Shown: positions 1 through 7,400 of the stretch, piece by piece | Position numbering within the stretch: position 1 is the first letter of the stretch | How the letters are laid out: every line of letters begins with the position of its first letter | Assembly (NCBI GenBank): GCA_964463255.1 | Contig: CAYXBC010000003.1 | Coordinates: 1 to 9,954 of the forward strand | Length of the DNA stretch: 9,954 nt | Direction: 5' to 3' | From: CAJBLF01 sp964463255 | GTDB taxonomy: Bacteria > Patescibacteriota > Gracilibacteria > Absconditabacterales > Absconditicoccaceae | Notes under the pieces: model-generated | Told to the model about the DNA's origin: nothing | Database searches by the model: none | The model's input: the letters and a program-made list of their open reading frames with translations, nothing else | Made by a program: the position numbers and the translations under genes

Positions 1-19
1 AGATGTGTATAAGAGACAG
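1..19 (+). other. Untrimmed Nextera (Tn5 mosaic-end) sequencing adapter
   Basis: The first 19 bases, AGATGTGTATAAGAGACAG, match exactly the transposase mosaic-end sequence used in Nextera library preparation. They are technical rather than genomic. The true contig therefore begins at base 20, and anything that should lie upstream, such as the -35 box of the first gene, has been lost. Confidence 0.97.
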
Positions 20-32
20 TGTATAGTGAGCG

Positions 33-38
33 TATAAA
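33..38 (+). promoter_or_regulatory. -10 element of the first gene, promoter truncated by the contig end
   Basis: TATAAA ends 30 nt before the ATG at 68. Several other genes in the window show the same -10 to start distance. A -35 box at normal spacing would fall at about 10-16, which is adapter sequence, so it cannot be seen. Confidence 0.45.
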
Positions 39-67
39 TAAAAACTAAAAGAAATACGTATGATTAC

Positions 68-493
68 ATGAAAATCGAACATCATTACCTAAGAGGTTCC
101 ATTGCCTCTCCATACTCCTTCATGAAGGTCGTCACTGGATACAATGAAAAAATAATAGAAAAAATAATAACTAATAGTATGAAAAATGAAAAAGTAAAAA
201 ACCAGTATTCAGGTTCTTTCCAAGAATCATCAGCTACGTATCAGACTGAAAAAATACGATACACTCAGAACTTTACGTGTCCACTGCCTTTGTTTGAGCT
301 TGTGGAAAAGACTCATGATACCTCTGGTATCTTGCAACATCAGGTAAGCACTGCCTCTGGCAGCGTTATACCTATCTATGTGTCACATGACACTATTGCC
401 AATCCGCCTCTTGGACCTCCGCAGAATAGCAAAGAACACTACCTTGCAACGCGCGGCATACTCTATTCCCTACCTCATTTTAAGAGAAAATAA
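68..493 (+). CDS. Hypothetical protein, 141 aa
   Basis: I do not recognise this protein. It starts at ATG 68, ends in TAA, and has no in-frame TGA. It has no signal peptide or membrane segment. The N-terminal third is basic and helical-looking (residues about 25-45 rich in Lys, Ile, Glu and Asn). The rest is richer in Ser, Thr and Pro, with a short proline-glycine patch NPPLGPP near residue 115 and a basic tail ending HFKRK. Support for it being real comes from context: a TATAAA hexamer 30 nt upstream of the ATG and an intrinsic terminator about 65 nt past the stop. Base composition is visibly less AT-rich than the long minus-strand genes. No Shine-Dalgarno sequence precedes the start. An ATG at 60 in another frame soon meets TAA and was not used. 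Its neighbours give no functional clue because the contig starts just upstream. Confidence 0.6.
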   Translation: MKIEHHYLRGSIASPYSFMKVVTGYNEKIIEKIITNSMKNEKVKNQYSGSFQESSATYQTEKIRYTQNFTCPLPLFELVEKTHDTSGILQHQVSTASGSVIPIYVSHDTIANPPLGPPQNSKEHYLATRGILYSLPHFKRK

Positions 494-557
494 ATATCTT
501 ACGAGTGAAATATACATCGCCCGCATCTAACGGTGATGCACAGCACAATAACGTATC

Positions 558-588
558 AAGGGTCGGAGCATTTCTCCGCACCCTTTTT
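558..588 (+). terminator. Rho-independent terminator of the first gene
   Basis: AAGGGTCGGAG (558-568) pairs with CTCCG (574-578) and ACCCTT (580-585) across a 5-nt loop, with a single bulged C at 579. A T run follows immediately (584-588). It lies about 65 nt past the TAA of the gene at 68-493 and is oriented to stop plus-strand transcription. Confidence 0.75.
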
Positions 589-622
589 CGATATATCAAT
601 TTTTTTTATGATAACAAAGAAA

Positions 623-643
623 CGATGGCCAATATGGCCATCG
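623..643 (-). terminator. Palindromic hairpin, probable terminator of the 51-aa gene
   Basis: CGATGGCC (623-630) and GGCCATCG (636-643) form a perfect 8-bp stem with a 5-nt loop. On the minus strand it starts 10 nt after the TAA of the gene at 654-809 and is followed by TTTCTTTG, a weak U tract. Because the stem is symmetric it could also act on plus-strand readthrough from the terminator at 558-588. The weak U tract is why confidence is moderate. Confidence 0.5.
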
Positions 644-653
644 CTGTTAGAAG

Positions 654-809
654 TTACACTTTGTTACTTGTATGGCCGGTCTCTTTTTTGATCCGGTCGA
701 TAATCTTTTCTGGAAACGAAGGTTGACATACAGTTGCATTGCCTTTATCATTTTTATCAAGCAATAACTTGTATTTTTTGCTCCCTCGCTTCTTTCCTTC
801 TGTTTCCAT
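654..809 (-). CDS. Small lysine-rich hypothetical protein, 51 aa
   Basis: This is an unrecognised short ORF running from ATG (807-809) to TAA. The protein is strongly basic at the N-terminus (METEGKKRGSKKYK), has a single Cys in ATVCQPSF, and ends in a probable short helix (SFPEKIIDRIKKETGH). It has no signal peptide or membrane segment. The frame is open further upstream, to a TAG at 894-896 and through one TGA at 864-866, and a TTG at 858-860 could give 68 aa. I prefer the ATG because a promoter at 840-867 overlaps that extension and places the ATG 30 nt past its -10, the spacing seen elsewhere here. A hairpin terminator follows the stop. It could be a small nucleic-acid-binding protein judging by charge alone, but nothing specific supports that. 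Confidence 0.4.
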   Translation of the reverse strand: METEGKKRGSKKYKLLLDKNDKGNATVCQPSFPEKIIDRIKKETGHTSNKV

Positions 810-839
810 TTCTTTTTTTTTCGTTTTGCTATGTTTTTT

Positions 840-867
840 ACTATAATCTTTTGTTATCAAAAGTCAA
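840..867 (-). promoter_or_regulatory. Sigma70-like promoter for the 51-aa gene
   Basis: On the minus strand TTGACT (862-867) and TATAGT (840-845) are separated by 16 nt, each hexamer matching consensus at 5 of 6 positions. The -10 ends 30 nt before the ATG at 809. The leader is A-rich with no Shine-Dalgarno sequence. It lies just downstream of the stop codon of the 507-aa gene. Confidence 0.55.
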
Positions 868-888
868 TGTATTTGTTGTTTTGCTTTT

Positions 889-2412
889 TTATGCTACATC
901 TTCTATCGGCATAGATAATTCTTCTATTTTTTCTATATCTATGGATTTCGCTTGTTTCATGATGTATTTTAGTTCATTTCTCCTTTGTCCTCTCAGATGC
1001 TGGCTAAAATCTGTTGCTATTAGTGTTTTTTCATTATCTGACATATTGAGAAAATCTTTTAAGAATCATTTGTAGCTTTCTCACTTTTCTATGTATTCAA
1101 TCGCTTTGCTGATTAGATATGGTGTCGTATATTGTTCTCATTCATCTATGAATTTCCCTCACTCAGGGAAGTTTAGATGTTGGTCTTCCTTATCTCTCCC
1201 GCATAACTCTTTTGCTCTTTCTATGATATAATTGTAAGGCACTTTGGCATTTTTTGCATCCTTTGATTTTTTGAAGAGTGTATCGTCATGAAGGGCAGTA
1301 GTCGCATCTATATAACATTGCTGTACGCTTGTAATCTCTTTTCCTTCTGTGTTTTTCGTTGTTTTGCTGAATGTCAGAATATAATCTATGCCGGTCATCG
1401 TATCATCAATGATGTCTGTTTTTCTTATCGAATATGGTCATGTCATATATGGACGTATTTTTTCTTTGAGGATGTCCATCTGCACATATTCTATAATACG
1501 TCCCAATAGCCATGATCTGATTTCAAATTTTTCTTCTATGAGATTTATAGCTCTGGATTTGTTATTTTTGCAAATTTCATATGTCTTTTTGTCTATTGTC
1601 GTCTCAATTTTACCATTATTGTATGTGATATCTATCTCTCCCTGTGGTGTTTTTGGTTTTTGGAGAATTTCATTTAGATCAGGAATTTCAGCTGTCTCAT
1701 TCTCTATCTTTCATTTGAATCGTTTTACAATGTTCTGTATCTTAGGATTATTGATGTCTTTTTCTGTCCCTCCGTATGTAGCGTCCTTTCTTAATTTGTT
1801 GGCTGAAGCCGTATCGATAAATGTTTCTAAAATTTCATTATCTTGGAGTAATGCCTCTATCATGGTATCTATTTCTTTTTCTGTCATTCCCATGTTTATC
1901 AATCTTTTCTTGAATGTATTCTGTTCTTCCCTCTTTTCTTTTTCTTCTTTTTTCTCATGTCTTGCATTAACTTCTTCTTGATGCTGTTCTCCTTTTTTTT
2001 TACTCTCCTTTCTTATTTCTTCATTCTTGTTGTATAGTTTATCCGCTTCTTCTTTCTTTTTCTTTTCTCTCTTTTGGTCTATCTGTTCTTGTTCAAAGAC
2101 TTTTAGTATTTGTTCAATGATTTCTTTCACTTCTTTTCTTTTCTCTATTTTTGCTGTTCTATTTCATAGGACGTCAAATAACTCTTTCGCAAGTTTGTCC
2201 GCATCTATTATTCCTCTGTTTTTCGCAAAAGAAGAGAGACTCAATAATGGATTGGAATGAGGCATATAGCTTTTATAAAATTTTTCAATGCTAAAATCTA
2301 TGGCAAATTTATTTCTCTGTATAAATTGCTCTACAATCTCTCTTTTTTCTTTATTATTGATAAAATTCTCTCTTATCTCTCTTTCATCAAATCTTTCACC
2401 AAATCCTTCCAT
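889..2412 (-). CDS. Coiled-coil protein of unknown function, 507 aa, seven in-frame UGA(Gly) codons
   Basis: This is a single frame from ATG (2410-2412) to TAA (889-891), open only if TGA is sense. TGA occurs at codons 83, 234, 325, 418, 425, 444 and 449. A standard-code caller would split it into several pieces. Residues about 85-165 are an extreme Lys/Glu/Gln-rich stretch (for example KREKKKKEEADKLY) predicted to be coiled coil. Residues about 325-375 contain a Asp-Gly-Ile-Asp-like strand pattern, TGIDYIL (340-346), then CYIDATTA (366-373) and KKSKDAK. That order resembles PD-(D/E)XK-type nuclease cores, but the usual lysine after the second acidic residue is absent, so this is only a suggestion. 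There is no signal peptide or membrane helix. A frame extension to TTG at 2470-2472 was rejected because that TTG is the -35 box of the gene's own promoter. The last 100 residues carry four of the UGA codons. Existence of the gene is confident; its function is unknown. Confidence 0.85.
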
Positions 2413-2443
2413 TGTCTCAGGATAAAATAAAGCATTCTCTCTA

Positions 2444-2472
2444 AGTATATCCCGGATAATGGTTTTTGTCAA
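2444..2472 (-). promoter_or_regulatory. Sigma70-type promoter of the 507-aa gene
   Basis: On the minus strand a perfect TTGACA (2467-2472) is followed after 17 nt by TATACT (2444-2449), 5 of 6 to consensus. The ATG at 2412 lies 31 nt beyond the -10. The sequence after the -10 begins TTAGAGAG, which is identical to that after the giant gene's -10 at 9667. The enolase terminator sits just upstream, so this is an independent unit. Confidence 0.7.
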
Positions 2473-2511
2473 AAAACATCATCTTATATTTTCAAATAGC
2501 TGATGATCATC

Positions 2512-2539
2512 AAAAAAACCCCGCCATTTGGTGGGGTTT
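2512..2539 (-). terminator. Strong rho-independent terminator of enolase
   Basis: Read on the minus strand, a 7-bp stem AAACCCC / GGGGTTT (2516-2522 with 2533-2539) closes a loop containing a further CC/GG pair and is followed by a run of seven T (2512-2518). It begins about 20 nt after the enolase TAG and separates enolase from the next minus-strand promoter. Confidence 0.9.
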
Positions 2540-2558
2540 CTCTGTGATATTTTGTACT

Positions 2559-3812
2559 CTATTTTCCGTATTTGGATGTGCTTCCGAGTTTTTCTTCGAT
2601 CCTGAGGAGCTGGTTGTATTTTGCGATTCTATCAGTCCTACTTGCTGAACCTGTCTTGATAAATCCGGTATTTAATGCGACTGCTAAGTCTGCGATGAAG
2701 GTATCTTCTGATTCTCCTGATCTATGTGACATGATAGCATTCATACCGTGGTGTTGTGCCATACGTACGCAGTCGATAGTTTCTGATACGGATCCAATTT
2801 GATTTAATTTAATGAGGATTGCGTTTGCCATATCTTGGTCGATACCCATTTGTAATCTCTTCATGTTGGTGACAAACAAATCATCTCCTACGAGCATGAT
2901 TTTGTCGTTCAATTCTTTCGTGATTTCTTTTCGTCCGTCGAAATCATCTTCTGCCATACCGTCTTCGATAGACATGATAGGATATTTTTCTACTCGGCTC
3001 TTGTAGAGTTGGACGAGTTCAGCGTATCCGAGTGTCCTTCCTTCTCCTTCAAGGACATAGTTTCCGTCTTTGTAGAATTCTGATGCAGCGCAGTCGAGTG
3101 CTAATTTGATCTGACCTGTATATCCTGCCTTTTCGATTGCTTGCATGATAACTTGTAGTGCTTCTTCGTTGCTTCCGAGATTAGGCGCATATCCTCCTTC
3201 ATCTCCCACACCTGTGTTGTATTTTTTGTCTTTCAAAATTTTCTTTAAGTGATGGAATACTTCAGCTCCCATCCTCAATCCTTCAGTGAAATTAGGTGCT
3301 CCGACGGGTACGATCATAAATTCCTGGATATCTACATTGTTGTCTGCATGGGATCCGCCGTTGAGGATATTCATCATAGGGAATGGTAATGTGATTCCCT
3401 CACTACCTCCGATGTATTCGTAAATCCATTTTCCTTCGGTCTTTGCACAAGCTACTACGAAAGCCATGGAAGTCCCAAGGATTGCGTTTGCTCCCAGCTT
3501 GGATTTGTTTTCTGTGCCATCAAGTTTCAATAGTACTTCATCAAGTGCTCTATAATCAGCAAATTCTTTGCCTATGATTTCATCTTTGATGAATGTATTT
3601 ACATTGGCTACAGCCGTGAGCGTCCCTTTTCCTAGATATCTTTTGGGATCATTGTCTCTCAGTTCTAGTGCTTCGTGGATACCTGTCGATGCTCCAGAAG
3701 GTACGATTGATCTTCCCATGATTCCATTGTCTAATGTGACTTCTACTTCTACGGTTGGATTTCCTCTTGAATCCAAGACTTCGCGTCCGTGTACATTTTT
3801 GATTGTATACAT
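2559..3812 (-). CDS. eno: Enolase (phosphopyruvate hydratase, EC 4.2.1.11), 417 aa
   Basis: Cytoplasmic enzyme that interconverts 2-phosphoglycerate and phosphoenolpyruvate in lower glycolysis/gluconeogenesis. The full family pattern is visible: SGASTGIHEALELRD (39-53), NGGSHADNNVDIQEF (151-165) with H155 and E164, VGDEGGYAP (202-210) with E205, the Mg2+ ligands D240, E283 (SIEDG) and D310 (VGDD), the signature ILIKLNQIGSVSE (332-344) with catalytic K335, SHRSGE (362-367) and K386 in FIKTGS. All expected catalytic residues are present. At 417 residues it is slightly shorter than typical bacterial enolases (about 430) but complete, from ATG to TAG. It has no in-frame TGA although it contains 43 glycines, unlike its large neighbours. 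It is also visibly less AT-rich than they are. It is monocistronic, with its own terminator and a divergent plus-strand gene upstream. No Shine-Dalgarno sequence precedes the ATG. Confidence 0.98.
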   Translation of the reverse strand: MYTIKNVHGREVLDSRGNPTVEVEVTLDNGIMGRSIVPSGASTGIHEALELRDNDPKRYLGKGTLTAVANVNTFIKDEIIGKEFADYRALDEVLLKLDGTENKSKLGANAILGTSMAFVVACAKTEGKWIYEYIGGSEGITLPFPMMNILNGGSHADNNVDIQEFMIVPVGAPNFTEGLRMGAEVFHHLKKILKDKKYNTGVGDEGGYAPNLGSNEEALQVIMQAIEKAGYTGQIKLALDCAASEFYKDGNYVLEGEGRTLGYAELVQLYKSRVEKYPIMSIEDGMAEDDFDGRKEITKELNDKIMLVGDDLFVTNMKRLQMGIDQDMANAILIKLNQIGSVSETIDCVRMAQHHGMNAIMSHRSGESEDTFIADLAVALNTGFIKTGSASRTDRIAKYNQLLRIEEKLGSTSKYGK

Positions 3813-3838
3813 CTTTGTTTTGATAAAATGATAAAATG

Positions 3839-3902
3839 ATTACATAAAAATCTGATGGAGTACATCATGGATGTGATATATCGTTATTGAGATTTTTTGC
3901 AA
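3839..3902 (-). promoter_or_regulatory. Candidate enolase promoter region (two weak options)
   Basis: Option one is TGTAAT (3839-3844), 5 of 6 to a -10, ending 27 nt before the ATG and so close to the spacing of the other genes, but without a good -35. Option two is TTGCAA (3897-3902), 16 nt, TATATC (3875-3880), each 4 of 6, giving a leader of about 55 nt. The leader also holds a short tandem repeat of TGATAAAA (3821-3836). I cannot choose between the options. Confidence 0.3.
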
Positions 3903-3944
3903 GAATAAAAAATCGGTTTGAGAAATACCTCTATAATCATATAC

Positions 3945-3950
3945 TATAAT
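3945..3950 (+). promoter_or_regulatory. -10 element of the FISUMP-like gene
   Basis: A perfect TATAAT ends 30 nt before the ATG at 3980, matching the -10 to AUG spacing of other genes in the window. A second TATAAT lies at 3932-3937. The only -35-like hexamer, TTGAGA at 3918-3923, is 21 nt from the proximal -10, which is too far for a standard promoter, so the -35 is unclear. Confidence 0.4.
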
Positions 3951-3979
3951 CAGAATTTTATTCTCTTTTCGGATTTTTC

Positions 3980-4471
3980 ATGCCAGCAACACTTCTCGAT
4001 AAGGAAAATTTCACAATTTCCACTAAGGGTCGGAAACTTCAGGATATTGAAGGGATTCTCCATGGTCAAAAGGTTTCCCTCAAGGTCAAAGTAAACCCTG
4101 AATGAGATGTCTGGGAGTATGTCAGTGGTGTGCCTTCCGAGTTTATCGGTCAGCAGTTTTTTACCTATCATGCAGCACTGAGAGAAACACAGAAACTCGG
4201 CAAATCGCTTCCCGAAGATCAGTCTGCTTTGGAGACTATCATCGCTACTATGTCTGGAGATACTCAACATCAACAATATATGAATTATCTTTCTCAAGCT
4301 TCTGTGCAATTTTCTGGATGTTTTTCATCATGATCTCACATCTTTGATGATATCTGAGACTGGTCCTATTATCGGCTTGCTGATGGTAGTCGCGTAGCTC
4401 TGAGTCATACGACACGAAATGTCGCTAGAAGAGATGAAAGTATGGGATATATGGTTAGTCTGGATAAGTAA
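3980..4471 (+). CDS. FISUMP/DUF1566-like domain protein, 163 aa, three in-frame UGA(Gly) codons
   Basis: The frame runs from ATG 3980 to TAA 4469-4471 with TGA at codons 42 (4103), 118 (4331) and 126 (4355). Read as Gly these give sensible local sequence: NPEGDVWEY, FSSGSHIF and DIGDWSYY. The arrangement resembles the Fibrobacter succinogenes major paralogous (FISUMP)/DUF1566 type. A central GQQFFTYHAALRE is followed by a GKSLPEDQSALETI segment like the family's G-W-x-LP-x-D-x-EW helix. The C-terminal part then has an SSG...DWSYYRLADGS region and ends GYMVSLDK, near where family members end G-x-S-VRC. The cysteines and tryptophans usual in the family are mostly missing, so assignment is tentative. 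The ligand or role of such domains is generally unknown, though many are extracellular; this one shows no signal peptide. It is convergent with the 1719-aa gene, whose stop lies 6 nt beyond. The coding call is secure; the family is not. Confidence 0.8.
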
Positions 4472-4477
4472 ATTTTC

Positions 4478-7400
4478 TTATTTATAAATGATATGATCAG
4501 TAAATTCCTTAAGTAATTCTATCAATCTCTTTCTTTCATTGTAGGATATCTCATCAGTTTTGAAACTGATGTTTTTTACTTTTTTCAATTCATCTGCGTT
4601 TTTTCATTCTGGTGAATATATCTCTCATATAAACCTTAATTTATAGGTAATCGCCCAAAGTTCTTTACAAATAGCTATTTCTTCCTCATCCAAAATATTC
4701 CATGTATGTAAAAAATCCATCAATCATAGTGTATCTGATGGTGTGTTTTTTGCTTCAGATGCATCAATTCTTCAATTTTCAAATGCAGTAAATACTATGT
4801 ACATAAGTTTAAATCATATGGATCTTTGGAGTCAATCCTTGATGTTATTTATCGTCTCATCCTCTTTGATTTCTCATGATGTTAGAAGTCTTTGGATCTC
4901 TAAAAAGTTTTCGATGAATGGTTTCTTATTTTTTCAGATTTCCAGATCTTGCACTATAAAAGAGTCCAGAATATTCCTATCAGGACTATGCACTATAAGG
5001 TCTTTCTTCATCTGCTTTATCATCTCTTGGTCTTTTTCAAAGAGCGCACTATTCACCATAATTTCTGTCGGTTCTTCTTCTTGTCTATTTTCCTGTAGAT
5101 CGATCTTTAACTCTTTTATCCTGCTTACCAGACTAAATGGTGTCCTGCCTTTTTTCCCAAGTCATGCATCGGCTCTTATTCCATTTTTTTCCAGTATTTC
5201 TCCTATTTTGCTTTTTACATCTGTATTTATAAAACTAGCTAATTCATTTATAAAATGTTCTTTGTCACTTACTTCACTAGGTAAATGTTCATCATCGATG
5301 AATAATGCATAATCCAAATCTGATCCAAGCGTAACTTCTCATCTTCCTCAACTTCCTGTAATCACTGGTATCAAAATGCTTTTGTATAGTGCTATCTCTT
5401 CTGGACTCTTATTTTCGTATTCCTGATTTCGAAGATCTTCTCGTATTTTTTGCATCAACTCTTTCTTCTTCTCGCTAAAATACTTGGCTATATCGATTAT
5501 GCTCCTTACCTTAATAGCACCTTTTTCGTCTGTGCTATCAAAAAACATTATTTTTTTTAGATAATTTTTTGCTTCTTTTTCTGATTCTTCATAGTTTTCT
5601 GGATCTATGAATTCTAATTGTTTTTTTATGAAATTATCTATGAATCCGTGTGGTTTTACTATTACATTATCTTTTATGTCTATATTTTCAGCTAGAGAAT
5701 GCTGTTGTTTTGTATCATAGCCTTGTGGATAGTCAAAAAATGTATCCCTTGTCTTCGATAATGTTTTAGAAAAAATATTCTGTTTTATTCTCTCAATCAT
5801 TTTCTCAAATGTATTTTTTGGATCTTTATATCGTTCCAGAGGATGGGTATTTAAATCATTGTTCTTCAAAAAACTTATGATAATCGCTAGGTCATCTGTC
5901 GTCGATGCTTCTGGATTGTTTTTGAAATATTCGAATGCTTTCTCGAGCACTATGCTATGTTTGTCTTCAGGTCATTGTTTTTTGTCCAAATAGTATTGAT
6001 ATACAGTATCTATCGTTGTTTGTGGGTATCATCTATTCGATAGTCCGTTATAAAATACTTTCATTTCATCAAATGTTTCAGGTGTCCGGCAGGGAGCTCA
6101 TTTCATATCTACTGTCGGTATAAAAAATCATTTGCTAGCTATAGAGGTAAGTACCCTTTGTTTCTTAGTTTCGAAATCAGCAGAATCTGGTATGATGATC
6201 GCCGCTATTTCCGTACTTGGCGTTCATGTCCTTATTAATCTTGCATTTGATCACATCACTCATGGATATAAACGATTTTGCTCTTCGTATTGGTCAGCTG
6301 TATTTTTTTTAAATACAAGAAATACTCAATTTGATCAAAATCCACGATTGTCTATGATCTTGTCTTTTGGTAGTCAGATCTGTTGTTGGATTTTTATTAT
6401 ATCTACTCCAAATGGGGTTGCATCTACCTTGCTATTGTCCTTGAGAAACTCTCATGCTAGATTTCAAAAATCTAAAATGCTTGTAAGTATGTCTATATCA
6501 TTGGTGCCATGTGTCATATCTCATTCTTCTACTACCATACTAGGATCTCTTGTGTATGATTCATAATACCCTCTGTTTCTCTTATCTGTGTCTGCGATAT
6601 GATTGATAATGTCTTTATATTTTTCTGGATTCTTGGTTTTGTATTGTCTTAGCATATCTTTGTTTCATGATTGTTCCAAAGTCACTTTTATGTCCTCTCT
6701 GTATATATCGTACGCTGCTTTCTTTTTTTCTTCTGTATCTGATACTCCTTCCAATTTTTTCTTAAGATCAGGACAATTACATTGCAATGGATTATATTGG
6801 TCCATAAATAGGCAGATTTTGTCTACAGGAGAACTGTCTGAACTTTGATATATGGCGGCGATCTCTTTTAGCTTTTGGTGGATTTTCTGATCTATGTGAT
6901 CTGTTTTTGCTTCAGATGCAGCTATTTTCTTTATGTACTCTGCAATATTCTCTATAAGTTTGTTTTTTATTCCTCATGAAAGTTTTTTTCCTGTTTGGTT
7001 ATAGAAGAGGTCTTTCAGTTCGGGATCGTAGAGTATTATCGTTTCTATGATCATCTGATAGGGTTCTCGGTCTGGTATTCATATATATTCGGCAATTTGT
7101 TTTTTTGCATTAGTGTCATTCACCATATCCATGCCGATTTTTACGTCGCTTATGCCTGTCTTTTTATGGTCCAACAACATTTTGTATCCAAGATATTTGA
7201 TCACTGGTTTCTTTGTCTCTCCTAGTATTGTTCTTATTTCCTTTATCATAGTATCATCGACATTCCATGTATATCATAGAAAGATATGTATATATTTTAG
7301 CTTTTCATCTTTGGGGGTATCTTTTATCTCTTCTACAAATTTTTTGAAGTCTTTTGGATTCGTCCCTGATAAAATCGTTTGTATTTTAGCTAAATCTTCT

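Noticed and set aside
505..726. A plus-strand 73-aa frame starting at GTG
   Set aside because: It runs through two hairpins and a terminator, has no promoter spacing or start-site support, and its only stop is a TGA.
810..860. TTG start at 858-860 for the small lysine-rich gene (68 aa)
   Set aside because: It overlaps the gene's own promoter (840-867). ATG 809 lies 30 nt past the -10.
1388..1981. A 197-aa plus-strand open frame
   Set aside because: It is antisense to the 507-aa gene, rich in Phe, Ser, Ile and Leu as expected from the reverse of Lys/Glu-rich coding, and has no upstream signals.
2413..2472. N-terminal extension of the 507-aa protein to a TTG at 2470-2472
   Set aside because: That TTG is the first half of a perfect -35 TTGACA, and the -10 lies inside the extension, so it would not be transcribed. 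ATG 2412 is at the expected distance.
3568..3831. Plus-strand open frames within enolase
   Set aside because: They are shadows of a clearly conserved enolase on the minus strand.
4465..4482. A hairpin ATAAG...CTTAT between the convergent stops as a bidirectional terminator
   Set aside because: It has only 5 A/T-rich base pairs and no clear T run, and it overlaps both stop codons; too weak to call.
4743..5312. A 189-aa plus-strand open frame resembling a membrane protein
   Set aside because: It is antisense to the nucleotidyltransferase domain. Its hydrophobicity is a mirror of AT-rich charged codons on the other strand.
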